64,000 nt of DNA. Source: Rhodospirillales bacterium (GTDB lineage: Bacteria > Pseudomonadota > Alphaproteobacteria > Acetobacterales > Acetobacteraceae). The notes under the pieces were generated by a model, which saw only the letters and a list, made by a program, of their open reading frames with translations, was not told the origin of the DNA and did not search any database. The stretch is taken from assembly GCA_028869995.1 (NCBI GenBank), contig JAGWQN010000093.1, forward strand, positions 1 through 64,000, read 5' to 3'. Position numbers and translations under genes: made by a program. Below are positions 1 to 10,214 of this stretch, piece after piece; the stretch's first letter is position 1, and every line of letters begins with the position of its first letter.

Positions 1-90
1 ATCAACAAACTGAAGATGATCAAGCGCCAAATGTACGGCCGCGGCAACCTCGACCTGCTCCAGGCCCGGGTCATCGCCGCAGGTCGATGA
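1..90 (+). mobile_element. 3' end of an ISL3-family-like transposase (truncated by window edge)
   Basis: Frame 1 reads INKLKMIKRQMYGRGNLDLLQARVIAAGR*; the K-x-KRQMYGR-x-x-x-x-LL-x-AR motif is typical of the C-terminus of ISL3 (IS204/IS1001/IS1096/IS1165) transposases. Confidence 0.75.
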
Positions 91-627
91 TCATCACCAA
101 AACTGCGTCAGAACCAAAATTGCACGCCGAAACACACACTGAGTCTCTAGGTACTTTCGATACCAAACAGAACGGAGAGCGGGCTGCTCGTTTGCCAGAC
201 AATGCTCACCTGGCTGAAACGTCCACGAAGCGGCACCAGACAGTCGCATATCGTGCGGCCTTTTCCGGCTCGAGGGCCAGGCCGATCCCGTTCCGGTCGT
301 CATCGGGCCGCAAGTGCGACACCATCAATCGCCGATGCTTGCTCCGTCGCTAACTCGCCGCCTAACCTCCAGCACAGATCGGCCGGATCCTTGGCCAACC
401 ATCGAACGCCATTTTCCTACAGCATTCGACGGGGAACGCATCGTGCAGGCGCATCTTTCCCCGCTTCGGCTTGACGTGGGCCGTGAGTCGACCGGCATCG
501 GTCGCCAGGGTGCGTGCCTTCGTCGACCGCCCTACCTGTCACGCAACATCAGCCGCAGCGCTCGTCGCGCAACGACAATGCCGCGCTGTCGGGTAAGCTT
601 CCCGACGATGGAACGCACCGCTTGGTT

Positions 628-1134
628 TCAAAATACGCCGATAAGCTCCATCGTCCGCCGGAAGCTCGCCGCATAACTGCGGGTGCACAGCAGCTCATAG
701 GTCGGCATGTCATCGGCCTGCCACAGCAAGACTGGCAGATGCGCGGCCAATGTCGCAGCAGCGTGGCCGGCCTGCATCGCGCGCGGATGCAGGTCAAGCG
801 GCAGGAACTTCCCGAGCGCCGCACGGCTGCCGGCGCCACGCACCCGCATCCCAACATAGGCACCCGAGACATCGACCATGTTCGCCGCATCGCCAAACGC
901 TTCCGCAAGCAGCGCTCCCAGCCACTCGGCCGTCCCTTCCCCCAAGACGAGCCATTGGTCCGGCCTGACACACACCGTGCGCAGGCCATCCGTGAAAAGC
1001 GTGCGTCCGCATTCCGGTAGTGGTGTGGGGAGCGCCCGTTGCGAACGCTGCCGCAACGCCTCGCCTCGCCGTGGTGCGACGGCGAACATGGCCAACTCCG
1101 GCAGCACGACAGCCTCGAGATCCCGCTCAACCAT
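628..1134 (-). CDS. soxG: sarcosine oxidase, gamma subunit
   Basis: ORF 628..1371 trimmed to MVERDLEAVVLPELAMF...; contains GEGTAEWLGALLAEAFGDAANMVDVSGAYVGMRVRGAGSRAALGKFLPLDLHP, typical SoxG; start overlaps the soxA end. Confidence 0.85.
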   Translation of the reverse strand: MVERDLEAVVLPELAMFAVAPRRGEALRQRSQRALPTPLPECGRTLFTDGLRTVCVRPDQWLVLGEGTAEWLGALLAEAFGDAANMVDVSGAYVGMRVRGAGSRAALGKFLPLDLHPRAMQAGHAAATLAAHLPVLLWQADDMPTYELLCTRSYAASFRRTMELIGVF

Positions 1135-4090
1135 GCAGGCGCACTCCCTCTGGGTCGAACTGGCATGGCGGCATGATCTCGACCTCGGTTTCCCGGTTCC
1201 GCAGCGGATCGTAGGCCCGGACGCGTTCGCCGTGCCGCGCGGCGCCGTTTGCCAGAAAACCCAATCCGATCCAGTGGCCGAGCGTGGGCGAGAAGGCAAC
1301 CGAACTGACCCATCCCTCGTCGTGTGCCGCCGTCGCCGGCGCCTGGAGCGCGAGGAAATGCGCTCCCCCATGCAAGCGAGCTGAACGATCCGTTGGCCGC
1401 AGGCCGACGAGGGTGGGGCGCGAGGCCTCCTGCAGAGCCCGGCGGCGCATCAGCACGCGGCCGATATAGTCTTTGCGCTTCGCCAGCATCTTTTCGAGGC
1501 CCAGATCGCGCGGGGTGGTCTGACCGTTGATCTCGCCGCCCGCCGCATACCCCTTCTCGATGCGCATAACCGACATCGCCTCAAGCCCGTATGGCGTGAT
1601 CCCCTCGCCCGCGCCGGCCTGCATCAGAGCGCGAACCGCCGTCTCCGCCTGCGGCGCCGGCACCGCCAGCTCGTATGCCAACTCGCCAGAGAAAGAGATC
1701 CGGAACAGCCGGATCCGCAGTCCGCCGAAGGCGCGCCCTTCCGCCGCCGCCATGAACGGGAACGCGTCACCGGAGATGTCGAGCCCCGGGTCCAGCACCG
1801 CCTGCAGCACCGCGCGCGACCGTGGGCCAGCGACGGCGAACTGCGCCCATCGATCCGATATCGATACAAAATGAACATCGAGTTCCGGCCACAAGACCTG
1901 GTGGCAGTATTCCAGATGGCTCATCACCGCGTGAGCCTCGCCGGTTGTCGTTGTTATAACAAACCGATCAGGCTGGAGACGGGCGATGGTGCCGTCGTCG
2001 AGCGTGAACCCGTCCTCGCGCAGCATGAGCCCGTAGCGCGCGCGGCCAACCGGAAGTGTCGCGATCGTGTTGACATAGACCCGGTCGAGGAACGTCGCCG
2101 CATCGCTCCCTACGAGCTCGATCTTGCCCAGGGTCGAGACGTCGCAGAGTCCGACCGCACTGCGCACGGCATGGACCTCGCGCGTGACCGACTGCAACCA
2201 ATCGTCCTCGCCCGTTCGCGGAAAATACTGCGCTCGCAGCCACGGACCCGTCTCAATGAAGACCGCCCCCTGCTCGCGCGCCCATCCCTGCGCCGGCGTC
2301 AGTCGGGTTGGTCGGTAGTCGCGGCCCCGGTGCATACCGGCGAGTGCACCGATGGCAACGGGCGTGTGGGGTGGGCGCAAACGGGTCGTGCCGGTGGCAG
2401 CGATGTCTCGACCGGTCATCTGGGCCATCAGCGCCAGACCATTGACGTTGGCCGTCCGCCCCTGGTCCGTCGCCATGCCCAGCGTCGTGTAGCGCTTGAG
2501 ATGCTCGACCGACCGGTAACCCTCGCGATGGGCGAGCGCCACGTCGGAGACGGCAACATCGTGCTGGAAGTCCACAAACGCCTTCTGCCGGTTCGCCGGC
2601 ATGAACCATAGCGGCGCCGCCGCCTCGCTGTGCGTCGCCATCGCAGGCACCGCGACCGCGAAGCCGCACGCCGACGCGGCTTCGGCTCCGCCGTGAGCAC
2701 CGCTCTCGAGCGCCTGGACCAGTCCGATCAATCCAGCGGCCCCACCGACAAGACGCAGTCCTGGCGGAGCCTCGGCGGCCAGGAAGGCCGAGCTTTCCTC
2801 GTTCCACACGGGCTTGGCGCCGAGGTGGCAGGCAAGACCGATGGCCGGTGTCCAGCCACCGGCCATCGCCAACAGATCCGCCGTCAGCCGCTGGCGCTTC
2901 CCGCCCGAATCAAGCACCTCGACGGCGGACAATCTCCTTGCGCCGGCGGTAGCACCGATATGCCCGCCTGCAAAAACCTGCGCCCCGGCGCGGCGGGCGA
3001 GGTCGAGGCGATCGGCCGCAATCGTCCCGCGGCGGTCGACGATCGCCGCCACGTCCACGCCAAGGCGCACGCAATCGGCGAGCAGATCCCACCCGTCATC
3101 CCCCGTGGTGGCAATCACGGCTCGCCGTCCCGGTGTCACAGCGTAACGGTTCAGATAGGTCCGTACCGAGCCGGACAGCATCACGCCGGGCCGATCGTTG
3201 CCGCCGAAGACGAGCGGTCGTTCCGTAGCACCGCAGGCGACGATCGAGCGGCGCGCGATGATGTGCCACACTCGCTGGCGCGGCTCGCCACCCTCTGGCA
3301 TGAGCTTGTGATCGGCGACGCGTTCCACGGCGACATACGTTCCGTGGTCGAACGTCGCGAGGACGGTCGTGCGCGGCATCACCCGCACCTCGTCCATCGT
3401 CTGCAACTCGGCCACGGTTTGCTCTGCCCAGATTGCGGCTGGACGGTCACCGATTGGGCCGGGCTCCGACAGAAGCCAGCCCCCCAGGCGCGATCCCTCG
3501 TCGCAAAGAACCACCCGTGCCCCGCTGCGCCCTGCCTCACGCGCCGCCGCCAGTCCGGCCGCCCCACCGCCGATCACCAGCACGTCGCAGAACAACGTCG
3601 CCCGCTCGTAGTGATCGGGATCGGGTTCGGTGGCCGACCTGCCCAGGCCAGCCGCGCGGCGGATCAGTGGCTCGTACAATCTTTCCCAGAACGACGCCGG
3701 CCACATGAATGTCTTGTAGTAAAAACCAGCACCAAAAATCGGCGCTAGGAGCCCGTTGGCCGCCAGCAGATCGAACCGCAGCGAGGGATACCGGTTCTGG
3801 CTGGCCGCCACCAAGTCTGGATAGAGTTCGACCATGGTTGCCGGAACGTTCGGCTCCCTTCGGGCCCCCTCGCGCAACTCAACCAGCGCGTTGGGCTCTT
3901 CGGAACCCGCCGACAACAGACCGCGCGGCCGGTGATATTTGAAGGAGCGACCAAAGAGTCGCACGCCACTCGCCAGAAGTGCCGAGGCAAGGGTGTCGCC
4001 AGGATAGCCGGTATATGTGACGCCATCGAACCGGAATGGAATCGTGACGGACCTGTCGATCAGTCCTCCCTGCGAGAGACGGTTCGTCAT
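1127..4090 (-). CDS. soxA: sarcosine oxidase, alpha subunit
   Basis: 987 aa; N-terminal FDGVTYTGYPGDTLASALLASGVRLFGRSFKYHRPRG (2Fe-2S-like SoxA domain), central VIGGGAAGLAAA FAD motif, C-terminal GcvT-like domain. Confidence 0.95.
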   Translation of the reverse strand: MTNRLSQGGLIDRSVTIPFRFDGVTYTGYPGDTLASALLASGVRLFGRSFKYHRPRGLLSAGSEEPNALVELREGARREPNVPATMVELYPDLVAASQNRYPSLRFDLLAANGLLAPIFGAGFYYKTFMWPASFWERLYEPLIRRAAGLGRSATEPDPDHYERATLFCDVLVIGGGAAGLAAAREAGRSGARVVLCDEGSRLGGWLLSEPGPIGDRPAAIWAEQTVAELQTMDEVRVMPRTTVLATFDHGTYVAVERVADHKLMPEGGEPRQRVWHIIARRSIVACGATERPLVFGGNDRPGVMLSGSVRTYLNRYAVTPGRRAVIATTGDDGWDLLADCVRLGVDVAAIVDRRGTIAADRLDLARRAGAQVFAGGHIGATAGARRLSAVEVLDSGGKRQRLTADLLAMAGGWTPAIGLACHLGAKPVWNEESSAFLAAEAPPGLRLVGGAAGLIGLVQALESGAHGGAEAASACGFAVAVPAMATHSEAAAPLWFMPANRQKAFVDFQHDVAVSDVALAHREGYRSVEHLKRYTTLGMATDQGRTANVNGLALMAQMTGRDIAATGTTRLRPPHTPVAIGALAGMHRGRDYRPTRLTPAQGWAREQGAVFIETGPWLRAQYFPRTGEDDWLQSVTREVHAVRSAVGLCDVSTLGKIELVGSDAATFLDRVYVNTIATLPVGRARYGLMLREDGFTLDDGTIARLQPDRFVITTTTGEAHAVMSHLEYCHQVLWPELDVHFVSISDRWAQFAVAGPRSRAVLQAVLDPGLDISGDAFPFMAAAEGRAFGGLRIRLFRISFSGELAYELAVPAPQAETAVRALMQAGAGEGITPYGLEAMSVMRIEKGYAAGGEINGQTTPRDLGLEKMLAKRKDYIGRVLMRRRALQEASRPTLVGLRPTDRSARLHGGAHFLALQAPATAAHDEGWVSSVAFSPTLGHWIGLGFLANGAARHGERVRAYDPLRNRETEVEIMPPCQFDPEGVRLHG

Positions 4091-4347
4091 GACAGGGCCA
4101 TGCTAACGTCGGTGACGGCCGCAATCACATGCGTGCGCGTGTCGCGCGTTACAACCAGCCAGCGCCGGCACCCATGCACGTGCTGCCACAGCTCGCGATG
4201 GCTGCCGTATGGGTTGTCTCGCAGATAGACGTAATCATGCCATTGGGCTTCGGTCGCATCGGCCGGCGGTCGCGGCAGGCCCGCCGCACCACGATAGAGG
4301 AACTCGTCATTGCCACGCTCGCCGCAATGCGGACAGGGAATGCGCAT
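4087..4347 (-). CDS. soxD: sarcosine oxidase, delta subunit
   Basis: MRIPCPHCGERGNDEFLYRGAA...WHDYVYLRDNPYGSHRELWQHVHGCRRWLVVTRDTRTH, typical SoxD; 4-bp overlap with soxA. Confidence 0.92.
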   Translation of the reverse strand: MRIPCPHCGERGNDEFLYRGAAGLPRPPADATEAQWHDYVYLRDNPYGSHRELWQHVHGCRRWLVVTRDTRTHVIAAVTDVSMALS

Positions 4348-4358
4348 ACCCGTCTCCT

Positions 4359-5624
4359 CTAGTGGAGGTTCGGCTGGGCGCCAGCGCCCTTCTCGTCGAT
4401 CAGCGCGCCGGTGGCGAACCGGTCGAGCCGCATCGCAGCGTTCAGCGCGTGCGCCTCGTCGTGAGCGATGGTGTGGGCAAAGCACCAGCCGGAAGCCGGC
4501 GTGGCCTTGAAGCCGCCATAACACCAGCCGGCGTTGAGATAGAGCCCTTCGACCGAGGTGCGGTCGATGATCGGCGAACCGTCCATCGACATATCCATGA
4601 TCCCACCCCAGGAGCGCAGCATGCGCAAACGCCCCGTGCAAGGCAGCAACGCCACGCAAGCCTCAGCCACGTCCTCCACGATCGGCAGGCTGCCGCGCTG
4701 CGCATAGGAATTGTAGCCGTCGATGTCGCCCCCGAAGACCAGACTGCCCTTGTCGGACTGGCTGATGTAGAAATGTCCGGCGCCGAACGTGATCACGGTG
4801 TCGACCAGTGGCTTGATGGCCTCGGAGACGAAGGCCTGCAGCACGTGGCTTTCGATCGGCAGCCGCAAGCCGGCCATCGCCGCGACACGCGAGGTGTTCC
4901 CGGCGCAGGCGAGCCCGACTTTGCCGGCGCCGATGTATCCGCGCGTGGTCTCCACGCCGCGCACGCGCCCGCCCTCCACACGAATCCCCGTTACCTCGCA
5001 GTTCTGGATGATGTCCACGCCGCGCCGATCCGCCGCGCGGGCATAGCCCCAGACCACCGCATCATGCCGCGCGGTGCCGCCGCGGCGTTGCATCAAGCCG
5101 CCGGTGATCGGGAACCGGGCGTTGTCGAAGTCCAGCAGGGGCACCATGGTGCGAACCTGCGCGGCGTCGAGCAGTTCGCCGTCCGCTCCGTGCAGCCGCA
5201 TCGAATTGCCGCGGCGCGCCGCGGCGTCGCGTTCGGCGTCGGAATGAAAGAGATTCAACACGCCACGCTGGCTGACCATCGTGTTGAAGTTGAGATCCTG
5301 CTCGAGGCCCTCCCAGAGCTTCATGGAATGCTCGTAGAAGACCTCGTTGCCGGGAAGCAGATAGTTGGAGCGGATGATGGTGGTATTGCGCCCGGCATTA
5401 CCCGAGCCGATCCAGCCCTTCTCCAGGACCGCGACATTGGCGATCCCGTGCAGCTTCGCCAGGTAGTGGGCGGTCGCCAAGCCATGCCCGCCACCACCGA
5501 CAACGATAACATCGTAGCGCGGCTTGGGAGCCTGATCGCGCCAGGCCGGCTGCCACCCGGAGTTACCGCGCAATGCCTCTCGCGCGATCCGCCACACTGA
5601 ATATGTCATGCGATCAAAGCTCAT
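4359..5624 (-). CDS. soxB: sarcosine oxidase, beta subunit
   Basis: 421 aa; YDVIVVGGGGHGLATAHYLAKLHGIANVAVLEKGWIGSGNAGRNTTIIRSNYL and C-terminal LNAGWCYGGFKATPASGWCFAHTIA. Confidence 0.95.
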   Translation of the reverse strand: MSFDRMTYSVWRIAREALRGNSGWQPAWRDQAPKPRYDVIVVGGGGHGLATAHYLAKLHGIANVAVLEKGWIGSGNAGRNTTIIRSNYLLPGNEVFYEHSMKLWEGLEQDLNFNTMVSQRGVLNLFHSDAERDAAARRGNSMRLHGADGELLDAAQVRTMVPLLDFDNARFPITGGLMQRRGGTARHDAVVWGYARAADRRGVDIIQNCEVTGIRVEGGRVRGVETTRGYIGAGKVGLACAGNTSRVAAMAGLRLPIESHVLQAFVSEAIKPLVDTVITFGAGHFYISQSDKGSLVFGGDIDGYNSYAQRGSLPIVEDVAEACVALLPCTGRLRMLRSWGGIMDMSMDGSPIIDRTSVEGLYLNAGWCYGGFKATPASGWCFAHTIAHDEAHALNAAMRLDRFATGALIDEKGAGAQPNLH

Positions 5625-5669
5625 GAAGAACGTGACAAAGACTAGCGTAAGCGCTCAACATCGCCCGAC

Positions 5670-6686
5670 ATGACCAGCAGCGACATCCCCTTGCTTCTAC
5701 ACGACAGGCCGCCGACGACGATCGGCTATCTGCTGATACCGAATTTCAGCCTGCTCTCTTATGCCTGCGCCATCGAACCGCTGCGCGCCGCCAACACGCT
5801 TTCGCGCGCGCCGCTGTATCGCTGGCACCATATCTCACCCGATGGCGACCCGGTCGCGGCGTCGAACGGCGTGACTGTCATGCCCGATCTGCGGCTGGAA
5901 GACGCTGCCGGGCTGAACCTCCTGTTCGTCGTCGCTGGCGGCAACCCGGCGGCCTTCCGCGATCGCGCCACGCTGGCGCGGCTCCGCCGCTTGTCGCAGG
6001 GTAAGCTCGCGATCGGCGGCATTAGCGGCGGCACTTACATTCTCGCCCGCGCCGGCCTGCTGCACGGCTATCGCTGCGCGCTGCATTGAGAGCACGCCGA
6101 GAGTTTCCGCGAAGACTTTCCCGACCTCGACCTGCGGCACTCGCGCTATGAGATCGACCGCAGTCGCGTGACCTGCAGCGGCGGCACGGCGCCGCTCGAC
6201 TTGTTGCACGAACTGATCGCACGCCAGCACGGCTCCGCGCTCGCGATGCAGATAAGCGACTGGTTCCTGCAGGCGGAGATCCGCGCAAGCAACGACTTGA
6301 ACCGCATGGCCCCGGGCGCGCGTCTCGGTGTCGGCAATCCGGCGCTGCAGAAAGTCCTCGCCGCGATCGAGGCGCAAACCGACGTCCGCTTGTCGCCGCG
6401 GGAACTCGCGGGTCTGGCCGGGGTATCGGTCCGACAATTGGAGCGGCTGTTCCAAACCCATCTGGGCGTCGCGCCGCGGACCCATGACCGTCACGTCCGG
6501 CTGGACCGCGCCCGCCTGCTGCTTCGCCAGACCAACCTCTCCGTGCTGGAAGTCGCGGTCGCCTGTGGCTTCACGAGCGCCAGTCATTTCTCTCGCATTT
6601 ATCGCGCCACCTTCGGCCATCCGCCCATTCGGGAAAGAAAGCCCTCCACAGCCGATAACGGGCAGGGGAAGGCTGTCCGCGTTTGA
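5670..6686 (+). pseudogene. GlxA/GbdR/SouR-type AraC regulator (GATase1-like + AraC HTH) interrupted by in-frame TGA
   Basis: ORFs 5670..6089 and 6168..6686 are in the same frame. The junction reads ...GYRCALH*EHAESFREDFPDLDLRHSRYEIDRSRVTCSGGTAPLDLL..., where the family has W (LHWEHAESF). TGA at 6087-6089 replaces the expected TGG. Confidence 0.85.
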
Positions 6687-6825
6687 CAAGCTGCACGGCG
6701 AGCGCCGATGATCCGGCCGTATCGACCGCTCAGATGCCCGCGCTTTGCCGATCACCGTGCCCATGAGCGGCACGCCCGGCGCGATGCCATCATGGCGATC
6801 GCTGGTGCATCAGGAGAAAACTGAC

Positions 6826-8154
6826 ATGGGTCCGGTCGTCGATCCCGTTCCGCCGGAAGAATCGATCCCCGCGCAGGCCGATGTCGTGATCGTCGGCGGT
6901 GGAATCATCGGCACCAGCGCCGCGCTGTACCTAGCGCAAATGGGCGTTTCCGTGGCGCTCTGCGAAAAAGGGCACATTGCCGGCGAGCAGTCGAGCCGCA
7001 ACTGGGGGTGGGTTCGCAAGGCACGGCGCGATCCACGCGAGTTCCCGCTCATCGTCGAGAGTCTGCGCCTTTGGGGCGAGATGAATGAAAGGGTTGAGGG
7101 CGAAACGGGCTTCCGCGCGAGCGGGATCGCCTTCGCGGCCGAGGACGACGCAGCCGTCGCCCGGTACGAAGGCTGGCTCAGCCAGGCCCGTCCCTATCAG
7201 ATCGACGCACGGATGATTTCTGGCGACGAGTTGGACCGCATCATGCCCGGTGCCCGCGGCCGCTGGAAGGCTGCGCTTTACTGCCCGACAGACGGACGTG
7301 CGGAACCACAGAAGGCAGCACCCGCGATCGCCGCCGCGGCACGGCGCGCCGGTGCAGCCATTCTCGGCCATTGTGCTGTTCGGGGCGTGGAGCGCAGCGC
7401 GGGCGCGGTATCCGCCGTGGTCACGGAACATGGCCGCATCGCCTGCAACACCGTTGTCGTCGCCGCCGGCGCCTGGTCGCGCCGCTTTCTCAAGGATCTC
7501 GGCGTCACGCTGCCGCAGCTCAAGGTCCGAGCGAGTGTGATGCGCACGGCACCGCTCGAGGGTGCGCCAGAGACGGCTTTCTGGGGCGGCGAATTCGCCT
7601 TTCGCCGGCGTCTCGACGGCGGCTACACGATCGCCAACGGCTATGTGAACGTCGCTCCCCTCGTCGCTGACAGTCTTCGCTTCCTCCCCAATTTCCTGCC
7701 GGCTTTGCTGACGGAATCCAAGAGCCTGAAGCTGCGGCTGGACCATCGGTTCATGCAGGAATGGCGGGAGGCGAAGCCGGTGCCGCTCGACCAGCCATCC
7801 CCCTATGAGAAGATCCGTGTCCTCGACCCCGAACCCGATCGCCTGTTCCTGCGCCGGGCACTTGAGCGACTGCAACAGGCCTTCCCGGCCTTCGCGGCGG
7901 CGCAGGTGGTACAGGAATGGGCCGGGATGATCGACGTGACGCCCGATGCCGTTCCGGTGATCTCCCCGGTCGAGAGCGTGCCCGGCCTCATCATCGCCAC
8001 CGGATTCTCCGGCCACGGCTTCGGCATCGGACCCGGTGCGGGACGCCTCGTTGCCGATCTCGCCATGGGCAAGTCCCCGGTGGTCGATCCGAGGGATTTC
8101 CGCTTTTCACGCTTCACGGACGGCACACGCATACGGCCAATGTCCAGCATCTGA
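6826..8154 (+). CDS. FAD-dependent oxidoreductase (DadA/glycine-D-amino-acid oxidase family)
   Basis: ADVVIVGGGIIGTSAALYLAQMGVSVALCEKGHIAGEQSSRNWGWVRKARRD; C-terminal TGFSGHGFGIGPGAGRLVADL; preceded by AGGAG-like RBS. Confidence 0.88.
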   Translation: MGPVVDPVPPEESIPAQADVVIVGGGIIGTSAALYLAQMGVSVALCEKGHIAGEQSSRNWGWVRKARRDPREFPLIVESLRLWGEMNERVEGETGFRASGIAFAAEDDAAVARYEGWLSQARPYQIDARMISGDELDRIMPGARGRWKAALYCPTDGRAEPQKAAPAIAAAARRAGAAILGHCAVRGVERSAGAVSAVVTEHGRIACNTVVVAAGAWSRRFLKDLGVTLPQLKVRASVMRTAPLEGAPETAFWGGEFAFRRRLDGGYTIANGYVNVAPLVADSLRFLPNFLPALLTESKSLKLRLDHRFMQEWREAKPVPLDQPSPYEKIRVLDPEPDRLFLRRALERLQQAFPAFAAAQVVQEWAGMIDVTPDAVPVISPVESVPGLIIATGFSGHGFGIGPGAGRLVADLAMGKSPVVDPRDFRFSRFTDGTRIRPMSSI

Positions 8155-8178
8155 GGCGGCTCGCCCCGCCCGTGTCGG

Positions 8179-9180
8179 CTACATCGCCGGCTGCAGGGTA
8201 AGATCGTCGCGTATGCAGGCGCTCTGATGGTCAGGCGCGACGTGACGCAATGGCGGGATCTCGCCCGCGCAGGCGGGAAGCGCATAGCGGCAGCGCGTGC
8301 GGAAGACACAGCCAGACGGCGGATTGATGGGGCTCGGAATATCGCCGCTGAGGATGATGCGTGAGCGCCTTGCGTCCGGATCGGGATCCGGTGCGGCCGA
8401 AAACAGTGCTTCGGTATAAGGGTGGCGCGGGTTCGAAAACAGCTCGATCGTCGGAGCGCTCTCGACCATCCGGCCGAGATACATCACGGCGACCTTGTCG
8501 CAGAGATGTCCGACGACGGCGAGGTCGTGCGAGATGAACAGCATCGCCAGCGAGAAACGCGCCCGGAGATCGAGCAGAAGATTGACGATCTGCGCCTGGA
8601 TCGAGACGTCGAGCGCCGAGACGGGTTCGTCGGCGACGAGGAAATCCGGCCGCAGCAGAAGTGCCCGCGCGATACCGATGCGTTGCCTCTGGCCGCCCGA
8701 GAACTCGTGCGGGAAGCGCCCCGCATGGCCGGGCAGAAGGCCGACCATCTGCAGCATCTCCGCCACGCGCTCCGCTCGCTCCGCCTGACCCATCCGCGGC
8801 TCGTGGATGATGAGCGGTGCGGCGATGATGCGCCCGACCGTCATGCGCGGATTGAGCGAGGCGAACGGATCCTGGAACACGAGCTGAAGCTTGCGGCGAA
8901 TCGGGCGCATCTCGCGCCTCGATAGATGGGTGATGTCCCGACCACGGAACCGGATTGTCCCATCCGTTGGCTCCGTCAACCGCAGCAAGGTACGTCCAAC
9001 CGTCGTCTTGCCCGAGCCGGATTCGCCGACCAGCCCAAGAATCTCGCCACGACGAACCGAAAAGGAAACGCCGTCGACGGCCTTTACGTCAGCACCCGAT
9101 CGCGAGAACAAGCCTCCGCCAACTTGGAACCATTTACGCAGATTCAAAGCCTCGACGATCGTCTCGTCAGACGGGTTCAT
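8179..9180 (-). CDS. dppF: dipeptide/oligopeptide ABC transporter ATP-binding protein
   Basis: Walker [21 protein letters not shown], signature [18 protein letters not shown]-terminal oligopeptide_HPY-like [18 protein letters not shown]. Confidence 0.88.
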   Translation of the reverse strand: MNPSDETIVEALNLRKWFQVGGGLFSRSGADVKAVDGVSFSVRRGEILGLVGESGSGKTTVGRTLLRLTEPTDGTIRFRGRDITHLSRREMRPIRRKLQLVFQDPFASLNPRMTVGRIIAAPLIIHEPRMGQAERAERVAEMLQMVGLLPGHAGRFPHEFSGGQRQRIGIARALLLRPDFLVADEPVSALDVSIQAQIVNLLLDLRARFSLAMLFISHDLAVVGHLCDKVAVMYLGRMVESAPTIELFSNPRHPYTEALFSAAPDPDPDARRSRIILSGDIPSPINPPSGCVFRTRCRYALPACAGEIPPLRHVAPDHQSACIRDDLTLQPAM

Positions 9181-10214
9181 CGCCCAACCCCGTCCGCGAT
9201 CTCGCGCCAGCGGACGCAGCGCACGAAATGCCCCGCCCCCACCTCCTCGAGGGCGGGGCTTACCGCGTCGCATCGGCCTTCAGCGGCGTGGCTGCAACGC
9301 GGCGCAAAAGCACAGCCTGGCGGCAGGTTCGTCGGGTCGGGTACGCTGCCGGGGATCGCCTCCAGGACCACCCGCTCGCCCCCGATCTGCAGCCGCGGTA
9401 CCGAATGCATCAGCTTGACCGTGTAGGGCATGCGCGGCGCCTGGAACAGCGTGCGCATCGCCGCCTGTTCGACGATGCGCCCGGCATACATCACCATCAC
9501 CCGATCGGCGATCTCGGCGACAACACCAAGATTATGCGTAATGAAAATCACCGCCATACCGGTACGCTTCTGCAACCGTCGCAGCAGGTCGAGGATTTGC
9601 GCCTGTACCGTGACGTCAAGTGCGGTTGTCGGTTCATCGGCGATCAGCAGCGCCGGATCGCAGGAGAGTGCGATCGCGATCATCACCCGCTGGCGCATAC
9701 CGCCCGACAGATGGTGCGGGTAGGTAGCCAGCCGCGCTCGTGGTTCGGGAATGCCCACAAGTTCGAGCAAGTCGCCGGCCGCGTCCCACGCACTGGCGCG
9801 CGCCGTGCCCCGGTGCACCGCGATCGCCTCCGCGATCTGCTCGCCGATCGTCAGAACCGGGTTGAGCGAGGTCATCGGCTCCTGGAAGATCATGGCGATC
9901 CGATCGCCTCGCACCTTACGCATCGCCTCGCTGGGTAGCGCCAGCAGGTCGAGCGGCACGCCGTCGGTTCCGCGCAGCCATACGTGGCCACCGACCTGGC
10001 AGCCAGGCGGTGACGGCGTCAGGCGCATGATGGCAAGGCTCGTGACGCTCTTGCCCGACCCTGACTCACCCACAAGCGCCACCGTCTCCCCCGACCGCAC
10101 CGCAAAGCTAACGCCGTTGAGCGCCGAAACCACACCGGCGTCGCTGCGGAAGCGCACGCTCAGATCGTCCACCTGCAGCAAGGCACCGGGGTCCATTTGC
10201 CGTGGTTGCGTCAT
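9177..10214 (-). CDS. dppD: dipeptide/oligopeptide ABC transporter ATP-binding protein
   Basis: [69 protein letters not shown]. Confidence 0.88.
   Translation of the reverse strand: MTQPRQMDPGALLQVDDLSVRFRSDAGVVSALNGVSFAVRSGETVALVGESGSGKSVTSLAIMRLTPSPPGCQVGGHVWLRGTDGVPLDLLALPSEAMRKVRGDRIAMIFQEPMTSLNPVLTIGEQIAEAIAVHRGTARASAWDAAGDLLELVGIPEPRARLATYPHHLSGGMRQRVMIAIALSCDPALLIADEPTTALDVTVQAQILDLLRRLQKRTGMAVIFITHNLGVVAEIADRVMVMYAGRIVEQAAMRTLFQAPRMPYTVKLMHSVPRLQIGGERVVLEAIPGSVPDPTNLPPGCAFAPRCSHAAEGRCDAVSPALEEVGAGHFVRCVRWREIADGVGR

Noticed and set aside
4209-5600. 463-aa plus-strand ORF antisense to soxB
   Set aside because: Shadow ORF of a high-GC gene; composition (His/Arg/Gln/Asp/Gly mixtures) and lack of recognisable motifs match antisense translation of soxB.
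6087-6089. Selenocysteine recoding of the TGA in the AraC regulator
   Set aside because: The aligned position is Trp in the family, not Cys, and no Sec-type context is expected; nonsense mutation or sequencing error is more likely.
5835-7052. minus-strand ORFs antisense to the interrupted AraC regulator and the FAD oxidase
   Set aside because: Shadow ORFs; the plus-strand reading has clear family motifs.
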